Below are positions 24,343 through 34,000 of a DNA stretch of 64,000 nt, in pieces (within the stretch, counting starts at the first letter, position 1; every line of letters starts with the position of its first letter). The position numbers and the translations under genes were made by a program. Origin of the DNA: Methylomonas sp. LL1. Its GTDB lineage: Bacteria > Pseudomonadota > Gammaproteobacteria > Methylococcales > Methylomonadaceae. The DNA is taken from the NCBI RefSeq assembly GCF_015711015.1, contig NZ_CP064653.1, forward strand, positions 3,720,001 through 3,784,000, read 5' to 3'. The notes under the pieces were generated by a model. That model was given only the letters and a program-made list of their open reading frames with translations, did not search any database and had not been told where the DNA came from.

Positions 24343-26536
24343 AAACAAAAAATTCATGCTCACACCCTTAGCCATTGGTTTAGGCATCGCATTGGGCATG
24401 AGTTTTTCGCCGGCTCAAGCTCATTCGGTCGACCCGGATAAAGCCGAAGAGCTTGAAAGCGTAGAAGTCGAAGAGGATGGTCGTGGCAGGGATTTGATCG
24501 GTATCGCCGAGACCGCTTCGCAAGGCGAGGTTAGCCAAAAGCAGTTTGAAAACCGGCCATTGTCGCGCAACGGCGAACTGATTGAGGTCGTTCCTGGCGC
24601 GGTGGCTACCCAGCATAGTGGTTCCGGCAAGGCTAATCAGTATTTCCTGCGCGGTTTCAATCTCGATCACGGTACCGATTTCACCACCTATGTCGACGGC
24701 ATTCCGATGAACATGACTACTCATGCTCATGGTCAGGGCTATATGGATATTAACAGCATCATTCCCGAGTTGGTGGAAAAGGTCGAGTATGGGAAAGGGC
24801 CTTACTATGCCGAAGTGGGTGATTTTGCCGCCGCCGGTTACGCTAAAATGCATACCATGAACAAGTTGAAGGATGGAGGGATAGCCAAGTTTACCGCCGG
24901 TGAATATGACTATTACCGGGGTTTGGTTGCCAATTCCAATTCGCTCGGCGATGGCGATCTGCTGTATGCGGCCGAGTTCAATCTGTACGACGGTGTTTGG
25001 AATGTGCCGGAAGATACCAAGCGCTTCAACGGGATGTTGAGGTACACCCTGGACAGACATGATTGGGGGATGGCGATTAACGGCAAAGCCTATAGCAATA
25101 GCTGGACGGCAACCAACCAGATCCCACAGTACGCTATCGACGGTGGCGCATTGGGTTTATACGACTCGATGGACCCGACCGACGGCGGGTCATCGAATCG
25201 CTACAGCTTGTCCGGTAATTTCTGGCAAACCGGCAAGAATTGGAAAAACGATGCCAATATCTATGCGCTGTATACCGATCTGGATTTGTATTCCAATTTC
25301 AGTGGGCATGTATTAAGTTCCGATAATCCATGTAATCAGGCCGGGGCGGAATGTAATCCCGATGGCGACATGAGAACCTACCCATCCGATCAGATTTTTC
25401 AAACCGAGCGCCGGGTGCAGGTCGGCGGTAATTTCGACCACACGCGCTACAACAAAGTGTTTGGGTTCGAAATGGATAACACGGTAGGTATACAGTTGCG
25501 TCATGACCAAATCATGGATTTGGGCCTGTATCAAACCAGTGCCAGACAAATAATGGATACCGTCAGTAAAAGCGATGTGGGTGTGACGACCATCGGTACC
25601 TATCTCAAAAACCATACGCATTGGCACGAAAAATTTCGCACCATTACCGGGTTGCGGGCCGATTTCATCAATAACGATGTCAGGGTGCGCGACACAATGG
25701 AGCATGATTCGGCGGTCAGTGAGGCCAATTCGGGTAGTCGCGGTAAGGTCATGCTGAGCCCCAAGATGAGCGTGGTCATCGGGCCTTGGTACGATACCGA
25801 GTATTTCGTCAATGCCGGCTACGGCTATCATTCCAACGATGCACGGGGAACTTCGATACGCCGTGATCCGACCAATGGCGAATTTCTCGATGCCGGCTCA
25901 TCCAGAATCGACCCGGCGGCTTGGTCGCGCGGGGCCGAGGTCGGTGTGCGCAGCAACTTTATTCCCGGCTTGAACACCACCGTGGCGGCCTGGTGGTTGA
26001 ATTCCAGTAACGAACTGGTGTTTGTTGGCGATGCTGGCACCACCGAAATCAATGGGGCGTCCGACCGTTACGGCATCGAATGGACTAACTACTATAAACC
26101 GACCGATTGGATGACGCTGGATTTCGACTATGCCGTCACTACCGCCCGCTTTGCCGATGTGCCGGATGGCGCCACTGACAATTACATCCCAAATTCCGTG
26201 GGCCGGGTGATTAGCACAGGTATTTTGGTCGAAGATCCTACCGGTAGTACCGGGCTGTTCGGCACCTTGCGTTTCCGCCATTTCGGGCATGTGCCGCTCG
26301 ACGAGTCCGGTACTTTTTGGGCGGGCGATACCAATATCGTCAACCTCGGAGCCGGTATCAAGCGTAAGAATTACAAAATCGAAATTGACGTCTTCAATAT
26401 ATTGGGATCGGAAAGCAACGATATTGCCTATGCCTATGACTCCTCATATCCCAATGGCGCCGATACCGTGAATGGTATTATGAAACATCCCGTAGAGCCT
26501 CGGATGGTGCGCGGTACGATAACCGTCAATTTTTAA
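24326..26536 (+). CDS. TonB-dependent receptor, probable nickel-type
   Basis: A 736-residue protein with signal peptide (ending FSPAQA). The plug contains GSGKANQYFLRGFNLDHG and DGIPMNMTTHAHGQGYMD, a His-containing pattern typical of receptors found beside nickel/cobalt permeases. The barrel ends VRGTITVNF with a C-terminal Phe. AGGAGA precedes the ATG. It follows a HupE-like gene and nikR, so outer-membrane import of nickel is the most economical role (inference). A good terminator follows. Confidence 0.9.
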   Translation: MYARYKNKKFMLTPLAIGLGIALGMSFSPAQAHSVDPDKAEELESVEVEEDGRGRDLIGIAETASQGEVSQKQFENRPLSRNGELIEVVPGAVATQHSGSGKANQYFLRGFNLDHGTDFTTYVDGIPMNMTTHAHGQGYMDINSIIPELVEKVEYGKGPYYAEVGDFAAAGYAKMHTMNKLKDGGIAKFTAGEYDYYRGLVANSNSLGDGDLLYAAEFNLYDGVWNVPEDTKRFNGMLRYTLDRHDWGMAINGKAYSNSWTATNQIPQYAIDGGALGLYDSMDPTDGGSSNRYSLSGNFWQTGKNWKNDANIYALYTDLDLYSNFSGHVLSSDNPCNQAGAECNPDGDMRTYPSDQIFQTERRVQVGGNFDHTRYNKVFGFEMDNTVGIQLRHDQIMDLGLYQTSARQIMDTVSKSDVGVTTIGTYLKNHTHWHEKFRTITGLRADFINNDVRVRDTMEHDSAVSEANSGSRGKVMLSPKMSVVIGPWYDTEYFVNAGYGYHSNDARGTSIRRDPTNGEFLDAGSSRIDPAAWSRGAEVGVRSNFIPGLNTTVAAWWLNSSNELVFVGDAGTTEINGASDRYGIEWTNYYKPTDWMTLDFDYAVTTARFADVPDGATDNYIPNSVGRVISTGILVEDPTGSTGLFGTLRFRHFGHVPLDESGTFWAGDTNIVNLGAGIKRKNYKIEIDVFNILGSESNDIAYAYDSSYPNGADTVNGIMKHPVEPRMVRGTITVNF

Positions 26537-26553
26537 TTCGTTAAACTCAAGAA

Positions 26554-26595
26554 GGCATGGATGTCGACAATGCTGTCGATGACCATGCTTTTTTT
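26554..26595 (+). terminator. Rho-independent terminator after TonB receptor
   Basis: The stem runs GCATGG ... CCATGC with an inner TGTCGACA/TGTCGATGA helix and is followed by seven T. Confidence 0.85.
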
Positions 26596-26781
26596 GTGTT
26601 TGGGGTAATCAGAATTAGTGCCGGCTGGACTGCCTTGAATTGTTTGTGCTTCGTCGGGCTAATGGAGAGCCGGGGTGGGAAAAGGATGCGTTAGAGCGAT
26701 GTAGCGGTTGGTTGGGCGTTAGGTTGAAAATAAAGGTCATTGCCGCTGACAACAATGACCAAGCCATATTTGAGCCGAGTT

Positions 26782-27219
26782 TTATAAGTCGGGTAAACCG
26801 GTTATACCTTCGATGGACCAGTTGTTGATATCGGTGGCGCCGGTAAGATCATCGCCGTTGGCGTATTGAATGCGGCAAACATAGTGGTAAATGGTGCTGG
26901 GGGCTTCTTTTGAAGAAATGTCGACTTCGGCGTTGATAATGTATTCGTAGTTGCCGATGCTCCATGCGTTGGTAGGTTGGCTGGCAAATGAGGCGGTGGT
27001 TTCGGGATCGATTTTGCTGTTGACGTAGCTGTTGCACTGGGTAAAGGCAATTGCCGTCATGTCATTTGAAATCGGCATCGGGTTTGCATTGTCTTTGCTT
27101 TCTACAAGAAATAAATCGGATGCGGCAATGTCGTACATCCAGGGAAGAAAAAATTTAATTTGAATGGCAAGTAAGCCGGCTAAACAGACAGCAAACAGGA
27201 TAATTTTTTTTTTGTTCAT
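26782..27219 (-). CDS. Hypothetical membrane-anchored protein
   Basis: A 145-residue protein with a basic N-terminus (MNKKK), a single hydrophobic segment (about 6-26) that could be a signal anchor, and a soluble domain containing two Cys (TQCNSYV and YVCRIQY), possibly disulfide-linked. I recognise no family. It lies divergently upstream of pmoCAB, 285 bp away. Confidence 0.65.
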   Translation of the reverse strand: MNKKKIILFAVCLAGLLAIQIKFFLPWMYDIAASDLFLVESKDNANPMPISNDMTAIAFTQCNSYVNSKIDPETTASFASQPTNAWSIGNYEYIINAEVDISSKEAPSTIYHYVCRIQYANGDDLTGATDINNWSIEGITGLPDL

Positions 27220-27358
27220 GGCAGGTGTCGTAGGGTGTTGTTGTAATAAAGAGGTGCTAACTCTGCGAGAATTCTAGCAAAAAAAAATTGGCCGCGTTAA
27301 GCGATTGCTGGCGGATAAAGATCGCCGCTCGATGAGTGAGAAAATGCGGAATATTGTC

Positions 27359-27386
27359 TTGACAACGAATATCGTGGTGGTAGACT
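27359..27386 (+). promoter_or_regulatory. pmoCAB sigma-70-type promoter
   Basis: TTGACA (27359-27364) and TAGACT (27381-27386) are separated by 16 bp, giving a leader of about 110 nt before pmoC. A sigma-70 promoter in this position is established for pmoCAB in several methanotrophs. Confidence 0.7.
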
Positions 27387-27504
27387 GCCAGGCACTCTCA
27401 GGGATGCGGGTGGTTTATTCGAAGATGGGTAAGCCGGTATAACAGGAAAAACAAAGAACTCCCGGTTATATTCCGGGGATTTAAAAATCTTTTAGGAGGT
27501 AGAA

Positions 27505-28257
27505 ATGGCTGCTACAACTGAATCAGTTAAGGCTGATGCTGCGGAAGCACCGCTTTTAAATAAAAGAAACCTGACACTGGGCATTATGCTCTATCTGGTT
27601 TTTTATTCTTTCATTCGTTGGTACGAAGGTGTTTACGGCTGGTCCGCTGGTCTTGACTCGTTTGCTCCAGAGTTTGAAACATACTGGATGAACATGTTGT
27701 ACATCGAGATCGTATGCGAAGTTATACTGTTCGCAGGTATCAACGGTTACATCTGGAAAACTCGTGATCGTAAAGTAATGTCAATCACTCCACGTGAAGA
27801 ACTGCGTCGTCATTTCACACACTGGACATGGTTGGTTTGCTACGGTTGGGCTATCTACTGGGGTGCTTCTTACTTCACAGAGCAAGACGGTACATGGCAC
27901 CAAACCATCGTTCGTGATACTGACTTTACTCCAAGTCACATCATCGAGTTCTACCTGTCTTACCCAATCTACATCATCACCGGTACTGCTTCATTCATGT
28001 ATGCAAAAACAAGACTGCCTACATACCATGAAGGTCTGCACCTGATGTATCTGATTGCGGTTATCGGTCCTTTCATGATTCTGCCTAACGTAGGTTTGAA
28101 CGAATGGGGTCACACATTCTGGTTTATGGAAGAGTTGTTCGTTGCACCATTGCACTACGGTTTCGTATTCTTTGGTTGGGCTGCTCTGGCCATCATGGGT
28201 GTTGTGAACACCGAAGTAATGGCAATTACCAAATTGCTGAAAAAAGACCTGGCTTAA
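27505..28257 (+). CDS. pmoC: Particulate methane monooxygenase subunit C
   Basis: A 250-residue integral membrane subunit with about six helices. The metal site of PmoC (Asp, His, His) is present as Asp128 and His132 (EQDGTWHQ) and His145 (FTPSHIIEF). The very conserved stretch GLNEWGHTFWFMEELF follows. Preceded by TTAGGAGGT. Codon choice (GGT, CGT, TTC, AAC) is more biased than in the neighbours, as expected for a very highly expressed gene. First gene of pmoCAB. Confidence 0.98.
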   Translation: MAATTESVKADAAEAPLLNKRNLTLGIMLYLVFYSFIRWYEGVYGWSAGLDSFAPEFETYWMNMLYIEIVCEVILFAGINGYIWKTRDRKVMSITPREELRRHFTHWTWLVCYGWAIYWGASYFTEQDGTWHQTIVRDTDFTPSHIIEFYLSYPIYIITGTASFMYAKTRLPTYHEGLHLMYLIAVIGPFMILPNVGLNEWGHTFWFMEELFVAPLHYGFVFFGWAALAIMGVVNTEVMAITKLLKKDLA

Positions 28258-28295
28258 TCGTCGGGCTTTAAAAGTAAAATACTATCTCCTTTCTT

Positions 28296-28314
28296 GCCCT
28301 ACCTTGTGTAGGGC
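28296..28314 (+). other. pmoC-pmoA intergenic stem-loop
   Basis: Perfect 7-bp stem GCCCTAC / GTAGGGC with a five-base loop, without a T-tract. It may set mRNA processing or stability between pmoC and pmoA. Confidence 0.6.
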
Positions 28315-28365
28315 AGGATAAGGAAAGTAATAAAAAATAATTTTAATTCTTTAGGAGGTAAGCTA

Positions 28366-29115
28366 ATGAGCGCATCTCAATCAGCTGTACGTTCTCGTGC
28401 GGAAGCGGTACAAGTTTCCCGTACGTTTGACTGGATGATTCTTTTTACACTGTTCACAGCGGTTCTGGGCGGTTATCACATTCACTATATGTTGACTGGT
28501 GGTGACTGGGACTTCTGGACCGACTGGAAAGATAGACGTCTATGGGTAACCGTAGCACCTATCGTTTCTATTACATTCCCTGCGGCTGTTCAAGCTTGCT
28601 TGTGGTGGAGATACCGTTTGCCAGTTGGCGCAACTCTGTCTGTTGTTGCTCTGATGATTGGTGAGTGGATCAACCGTTACATGAACTTCTGGGGCTGGAC
28701 ATATTTCCCAGTTAACATTTGCTTCCCATCTAACCTGTTGCCAGGTGCTATCGTTCTCGACGTCATCCTGATGTTGGGTAACAGCATGACTCTGACTGCG
28801 GTTGTTGGTGGTTTGGCTTATGGCCTGTTGTTCTACCCAGGTAACTGGCCTGTTATCGCTCCATTGCACGTGCCTGTAGAATACAACGGCATGATGATGA
28901 CTTTGGCTGACTTACAAGGTTACCACTATGTTCGTACCGGTACACCTGAGTACATCCGTATGGTAGAGAAAGGTACATTAAGAACTTTCGGTAAAGACGT
29001 TGCTCCTGTATCAGCGTTCTTCTCTGGATTCGTTTCTATCATCATTTACTTCTTGTGGCACTTCTTCGGCAGATGGTTCGCTAAAACCGATTTCATCGCT
29101 GACGACGCATCCTAA
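28366..29115 (+). CDS. pmoA: Particulate methane monooxygenase subunit A
   Basis: A 249-residue membrane subunit. It contains the standard marker sequence GGDWDFWTDWKDRRLW (encoded by bases matching the A189f primer site at 28501) and, near the other end, GKDVAPVSAFF (mb661r region, one mismatch). The PmoA sequence is of the gammaproteobacterial type Ia kind, resembling Methylomonas. AGGAGGTAAGCT precedes the ATG. It lies 108 bp after pmoC. Confidence 0.98.
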   Translation: MSASQSAVRSRAEAVQVSRTFDWMILFTLFTAVLGGYHIHYMLTGGDWDFWTDWKDRRLWVTVAPIVSITFPAAVQACLWWRYRLPVGATLSVVALMIGEWINRYMNFWGWTYFPVNICFPSNLLPGAIVLDVILMLGNSMTLTAVVGGLAYGLLFYPGNWPVIAPLHVPVEYNGMMMTLADLQGYHYVRTGTPEYIRMVEKGTLRTFGKDVAPVSAFFSGFVSIIIYFLWHFFGRWFAKTDFIADDAS

Positions 29116-29141
29116 TCTGAAGTTTTGATTGAAAATGAAAG

Positions 29142-29165
29142 CTGGCACGGCAGTAAATGTGCCAG
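29142..29165 (+). other. pmoA-pmoB intergenic stem-loop
   Basis: Perfect 7-bp stem CTGGCAC / GTGCCAG with a ten-base loop between pmoA and pmoB, parallel to the stem-loop between pmoC and pmoA. Confidence 0.6.
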
Positions 29166-29207
29166 TAGATCTTAATTACAAGATTCTCTAGTAATAGAGG
29201 AGGAAAT

Positions 29208-30452
29208 ATGAAAATAATTAAAGACAAAGTTGCAAAACTGTCCTTTGTCGCACTGCTGATCACAATGACAGCAGCGATGTTCTATGCTCCAACAGCATCT
29301 GCTCATGGTGAAAAGTCACAGGCTGCGTTCATGCGTATGCGTACTATTCACTGGTTTGACTTGAACTGGTCAAAAGAAGAAGTGCCTGTTAACGACACTA
29401 TGACCATTTCCGGTAAATTCCTGGTATTCGCAGGATGGCCTGAAACTGTTGATAAACCAGAAGTATCGTTCCTGAACGTTGGTATCCCTGGCCCAGTATT
29501 TATTCGTGCTGGTTCTTGGATCGGTGGTCAGTTGGTTCCTCGTTCAGTTTCTTTGGAACTGGGCGAAGTTTATGAGTTCAAAGTTCTGTTGAAAGCACGT
29601 CGTCCAGGCGACTGGCACGTTCACTCTATGATGAACGTTCAAGGCGGTGGTCCAATCATCGGCCCAGGCAAATGGGTAACCATTACTGGTTCTATGAGCG
29701 AGTTTGTTAACCCAGTTACAACTTTGACTGGTCAAACAATCAACTTGGAAAACTACGCTCTGGATAACGTTTATTTCTGGCACGCAGTATGGTTTGCAAT
29801 TGCCTTTGCTTGGTTGTTGTTCTGGATCAAACGTCCATTGTTTGTTCCACGCCACATCGCTGTAAGCACTGGTAAAGCTGACTCTCTGATCTCTGCTGGC
29901 GACAAAAAAGTCGGTATGCTGTTCGGTGTAGGTACTCTGGTTATCGTTGCTGCTTCCATGGGCGCAACCAACGAAAAATACCCTGTAACTACTCCTCTGC
30001 AAGCTGGTTTGTTGCGTGGTATGAAAACTTATCAAATGCCAGAAGCAACTGTTTCTGTCAAAGTTGATGACGCTACCTACCGTGTACCTGGTCGTGCTAT
30101 GCAAATGACACTGACCATCACCAACAACGGTGATTCAGCAGTCCGTTTGGGCGAGTTCAACACCGCCGGTGTACGTTTCTTGGATCCAGCTGTTCATGAA
30201 GATGAAACTGCTTATCCAGATGACTTGCTGGCTGAAGAAGGTTTGACTGTTAGCGACAACAGCCCACTGGCTCCAGGTGAGACCCGTACTGTTGAAGTTA
30301 CAGCTTCCGACGCTGCATGGGAAGTATACCGCTTAGCTGACTTGATCTACGATCCAGACAGCCGTTTCGCGGGTCTGTTGTTCTTCTGGGACGAAAGTGG
30401 CAACCGTCAATTGGTAACTGTTGACGCTCCATTAATCCCAACTTTCATCTAA
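29208..30452 (+). CDS. pmoB: Particulate methane monooxygenase subunit B
   Basis: A 414-residue subunit with signal peptide cleaved before His33 (ASA-HGEK), which becomes the copper-binding N-terminal amine/His. His137 and His139 (GDWHVHSMM) complete the CuB site. Two periplasmic cupredoxin-like domains flank two transmembrane helices (about 185-203 and 233-253). AGAGGAGGAAAT precedes the ATG. It is the last gene of the operon and is followed by a strong terminator. Confidence 0.98.
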   Translation: MKIIKDKVAKLSFVALLITMTAAMFYAPTASAHGEKSQAAFMRMRTIHWFDLNWSKEEVPVNDTMTISGKFLVFAGWPETVDKPEVSFLNVGIPGPVFIRAGSWIGGQLVPRSVSLELGEVYEFKVLLKARRPGDWHVHSMMNVQGGGPIIGPGKWVTITGSMSEFVNPVTTLTGQTINLENYALDNVYFWHAVWFAIAFAWLLFWIKRPLFVPRHIAVSTGKADSLISAGDKKVGMLFGVGTLVIVAASMGATNEKYPVTTPLQAGLLRGMKTYQMPEATVSVKVDDATYRVPGRAMQMTLTITNNGDSAVRLGEFNTAGVRFLDPAVHEDETAYPDDLLAEEGLTVSDNSPLAPGETRTVEVTASDAAWEVYRLADLIYDPDSRFAGLLFFWDESGNRQLVTVDAPLIPTFI

Positions 30453-30490
30453 TGAAAGTATTCTAAGAATAAAATCTTAGAATGATTAGA

Positions 30491-30526
30491 AGCCTCCGTT
30501 ACCTTAGGGTAGCGGGGGCTTTTTTA
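30491..30526 (+). terminator. Rho-independent terminator of pmoCAB
   Basis: The stem AGCCTCCGTTACC / GGTAGCGGGGGCT with loop TTAG is followed by a run of T, 38 bp after the pmoB stop. Confidence 0.92.
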
Positions 30527-30621
30527 TTTAGAGGGATATAGATTTAACCGACCTAATATTCTTAGTAAATAAGCTATGAAATAGGTTTTTAAAAAATTTA
30601 GCCGAAAATTGTGACAAGAAA

Positions 30622-31020
30622 ATGAATAAAGTGTTAATGGTTTTAGCAGCGTTATTATTGGTAGGTTGCGCGGAAAAAGCGGAATATGAACAAGCCGTTC
30701 TTGAGCAGGTAACCCAAGATAAGGATAGTAAGGATTACAATATCAAGCCGGAAAAAATGGTGGATTGCGTGGTGGCGACGACCGCAAAGAAAATGCCGGG
30801 TCTAGTGCCTATTGACCCAACCCGTCGGCAAGCATATATAAATTATACAAAAATGCTAAAACTGAACAGTTCCGCCGATCCTAAAAAGACGATGGATGAA
30901 CTTAGGGAAGCCTTCGGGTCACCCAAGGAACTTGCCGAGGCTCATGCTAATTTTGCCGAAAGCATGGTTGAATGCTTATCGGGATTGGTGTCCGGGACCG
31001 AAGAAGAATCAATGAAGTAA
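30622..31020 (+). CDS. Hypothetical lipoprotein
   Basis: A 132-residue protein with a lipoprotein signal (ALLLVGCAEK). The mature part is charged and helical, with two Cys (MVDCVVAT and MVECLSGL) that could pair. No family recognised. It lies beyond the pmo terminator, so it is transcribed separately. It may be envelope-located. Confidence 0.7.
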   Translation: MNKVLMVLAALLLVGCAEKAEYEQAVLEQVTQDKDSKDYNIKPEKMVDCVVATTAKKMPGLVPIDPTRRQAYINYTKMLKLNSSADPKKTMDELREAFGSPKELAEAHANFAESMVECLSGLVSGTEEESMK

Positions 31021-31292
31021 ATTTCGAGAATCTCAAGTGGGTCCTAAGTTAAGCAAAGGCCTTGTTTGCAATTTAAAAATACTGGATGTATGGGCAAAAA
31101 TCAGAGGCTATATCAGATGTGGGCCTGATCATTTGGTAATTGCCGATAGGGCAAGAGAATAGTGTATTTATTAAAAACAGAAACGAACTGGCTACCAATA
31201 GTTAACAATGGTGGGCTGGATAGCGGTATCTAGTTAGAATAGAATACAGGTGGCCTGCAATGTGCCGGCAAATCCAATCCAGGAGAGATTCA

Positions 31293-32588
31293 ATGACTGA
31301 AAAATACATATCGTTAGCTGAAAGTGGGGACGGGCAAGCCTATCAGCTGCCTATCATCCAGGGGACCATGGGGCCATCAGTAATCGATATACGCAGTCTT
31401 TATGCACGGACAGGGAATTTTACATACGATCCCGGATTTACTTCCACGGCCAGTTGTTCATCCAAGATAACTTTTATCGATGGTGATGCGGGGATATTGT
31501 TGTATCGGGGGTATCCTATCGAACAGCTTGCCGAAAAGTGTGACTTTCTTGAAGTATGTTATCTGTTGCTGAACGGCGAGCTGCCAAAAGGCGCGGAAAT
31601 GAAAGGATTTGTCACAACCGTTAGCCAGCACGTGATGGTGCATGAGCAGTTAACAAAATTCTACAGTGGCTTTCGTCGGGACGCGCATCCGATGGCGGTC
31701 CTGGTGGGCGTGGTGGGAGCATTGTCGGCTTTTTATCACGATGTAATGGATATTACCTGTCGTGAAGATAGGTATATGTCGGCCATACGGTTAATTGCGA
31801 AAATGCCGACCATGGTTGCGATGTGCTACAAATACAGCACGGGCATGCCTTTTATTTATCCAAAACGAAAGCTTGGATATGCCGAAAACTTTATGCGGAT
31901 GATGCACGGTGATCCTTGTGATGAGTATATGGCAAATCCTGTCTTGATCAGAGCGTTGGACAGAATTTTGATATTGCATGCCGACCACGAGCAGAATGCA
32001 TCAACATCCACGGTTCGGTTGGCTGGATCAAGCGGCGCTAATCCTTATGCTTGTGTCGCGGCGGGAATTGCGTGTCTATGGGGGGCCGCGCATGGAGGCG
32101 CTAATGAAGCGGTATTGAATATGCTGGAAGAGATTGGTGACGTATCGCATATTGCCGAGTATGTGGCAAAAGCCAAGGATAAAAACGATCCGTTCCGTTT
32201 GATGGGATTTGGTCACAGGGTTTACAAAAATTACGATCCGCGCGCAAAATTGATGCGGCAGACATGTCATGAAGTACTGGATGAGTTAAATCTGAATGAT
32301 GATAGGCTATTCAAATTGGCGATGGAACTGGAGCGGATTGCTTTGGAAGATCCATATTTTGTAGAGAAAAAGCTATATCCGAATGTGGATTTCTATTCGG
32401 GAATAGTGCTAAGGGCTCTAGGAATTCCAACAGAAATGTTTACGGCAATTTTCGCATTGGCACGATCGGTGGGATGGATCGCGCAATGGGATGAAATGAT
32501 CTCCGATCCGGAGCTGAAAATAGGGCGGCCAAGACAGTTATATCGTGGCGTCGCCATGCGGGACGTACAATCCATTTCGAATCGTTGA
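31293..32588 (+). CDS. gltA: Citrate synthase
   Basis: A 431-residue type II citrate synthase that condenses acetyl-CoA and oxaloacetate at the head of the citric acid cycle. Catalytic motifs are [14 protein letters not shown] and [13 protein letters not shown], with the Asp in NVDFYSGI. The ATG at 31293 follows AGGAGAG; the upstream frame extension from 31260 is unlikely. As a single gene it is not in an operon. Confidence 0.96.
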   Translation: MTEKYISLAESGDGQAYQLPIIQGTMGPSVIDIRSLYARTGNFTYDPGFTSTASCSSKITFIDGDAGILLYRGYPIEQLAEKCDFLEVCYLLLNGELPKGAEMKGFVTTVSQHVMVHEQLTKFYSGFRRDAHPMAVLVGVVGALSAFYHDVMDITCREDRYMSAIRLIAKMPTMVAMCYKYSTGMPFIYPKRKLGYAENFMRMMHGDPCDEYMANPVLIRALDRILILHADHEQNASTSTVRLAGSSGANPYACVAAGIACLWGAAHGGANEAVLNMLEEIGDVSHIAEYVAKAKDKNDPFRLMGFGHRVYKNYDPRAKLMRQTCHEVLDELNLNDDRLFKLAMELERIALEDPYFVEKKLYPNVDFYSGIVLRALGIPTEMFTAIFALARSVGWIAQWDEMISDPELKIGRPRQLYRGVAMRDVQSISNR

Positions 32589-32677
32589 AACCAAGACAAG
32601 ACAGATCAACGGACAGATAATCTTGGCAAGTGGCGGGGACCTCTTGCCAGGTGTTATCTCCGCAAGCAAGATAAAAT

Positions 32678-32959
32678 TCAATCGTATCTGTTCTCATGAG
32701 GATGGCGTCGGACTTGCTCCATCGCCCTCTCGATAGCATGGCCGACAGTGGTCCTGATTTGCTGATGGTCCTGTTCGGTCATCGTGGCGCCTTTATCAAC
32801 TAAGCTTCGAACGTAACAGGTCGGCAAATTATTCAGTGCCAAGCAGGCAACATCCTCGAGAAATGACTGCGTGAAAGGGTTTTCGGAAACTTCGGAAAGT
32901 TCCCATAATTTGTCGATCACAAGCTGTTCGTAGTAGTTAGATATATTAATCATGAGCAC
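32678..32959 (-). CDS. ComFB family protein
   Basis: A 93-residue protein with YYEQLVIDKLWEL and EDVACLALNNLPTCYVR, the signature of the late competence ComFB family. The two Cys are conserved in many members. Some ComFB-type domains bind cyclic di-nucleotides; whether this one does is unknown. The start may be Met3. Confidence 0.8.
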   Translation of the reverse strand: MLMINISNYYEQLVIDKLWELSEVSENPFTQSFLEDVACLALNNLPTCYVRSLVDKGATMTEQDHQQIRTTVGHAIERAMEQVRRHPHENRYD

Positions 32960-33224
32960 TCCATTCTGCCGGGGTGGAAATTATCTTCATTGTATTCGAC
33001 AGCCAATACTAGTCGAAACCTTTACGCGGACAACTGTACCTGATTTTTTCAGGTAATTGCGGCTGGTCTCGAACAAGCGGGACAATTCAGAACAGAATCA
33101 ACGCAATAGAACTAAAGTGCGGATAATGGCTCAAAGAAATATAAATGTCGAATTGAATGGTTTATGCCGTAAGCTTAAGCTATTACTGTTAGGCTTCTAT
33201 TTTGGTAATACTTAGGGGAAATTT

Positions 33225-33755
33225 ATGGCTCAGTCCGATTTAAGCTATGGACAACGGTTGGTAATTGTTGTCGCGACATTGTTGCTAGCGGCACCAGTAA
33301 GTGCTGAAAAACCAGCCAATGCGGGGCGAGAAAATCAAAAGTATAAGCCGCATCATGAACAAAAGCATGAAAAAAGAAACGATGTTAGGCCGTATGATGA
33401 GAAGCATGAATCGAGAGGCGATAATTATAATAGAGCAGATCGCTACTTTAACGATCAGCATCGTACGGTAATTCAAAACTATTACGCCGATGAATTCCGT
33501 ATTGGCCGTTGTCCTCCGGGATTGGCAAAAAAACATAACGGTTGCCAGCCGCCTGGTCAGGCAAAAAAATGGGCGCTTGGACGTCCGTTACCACGAGACG
33601 TGGTTTTTTATGATTTGCCCGACACCATAATTAGACAAATAGGTTATCCGCCGGCTGGCTATCGATTTGTCCGTGTAGCGTCGGATATTCTGATGATTGC
33701 GATTGGCAGCGGTTTGGTAGTGGATGCTATTTCCGACTTGAGTGGGATGCAGTGA
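33225..33755 (+). CDS. CigR/RcnB-like periplasmic protein
   Basis: A 176-residue protein with signal peptide (cleavage near VSA), a His/Asn-rich, charged middle (KPHHEQKHEKRND) and a conserved C-terminal domain: CPPGLAKKHNGCQPPGQAKKW, then GYRFVRVASDILMIAIGSGLVVDAI. This matches the CigR/RcnB family. RcnB relatives affect nickel/cobalt export, and the His-rich part could bind metal; here the function is not proven. Confidence 0.82.
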   Translation: MAQSDLSYGQRLVIVVATLLLAAPVSAEKPANAGRENQKYKPHHEQKHEKRNDVRPYDEKHESRGDNYNRADRYFNDQHRTVIQNYYADEFRIGRCPPGLAKKHNGCQPPGQAKKWALGRPLPRDVVFYDLPDTIIRQIGYPPAGYRFVRVASDILMIAIGSGLVVDAISDLSGMQ

Positions 33756-33937
33756 CGCACTAATCGTAAAAGCCGTAAAGCGACAGATTGCGGGAGCTTC
33801 CGGCGAAGAGCACGGAATCGAGTAATCATGGCTTTGTGGCTTGCATCATAGCTCAGTTCTGATCAAACGGATTTCAACGGCTTGTTAGCATGCATCGACA
33901 TCATGTTGACCGGAATAAAATTGACGGTGGATTTTGG

Positions 33938-33948
33938 ATTGTCATAAA
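33938..33948 (+). promoter_or_regulatory. Possible Pho-box half-site
   Basis: TTGTCATAAAA resembles one half of the Pho box (CTGTCATAAA). I cannot find a clear second half at the 11-bp spacing, so this is weak. Confidence 0.25.
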
Positions 33949-34000
33949 AGGGTAATATTCCATTGTTAAATTCCCGGGTTGATTAGGTTGAAACAAGTAA

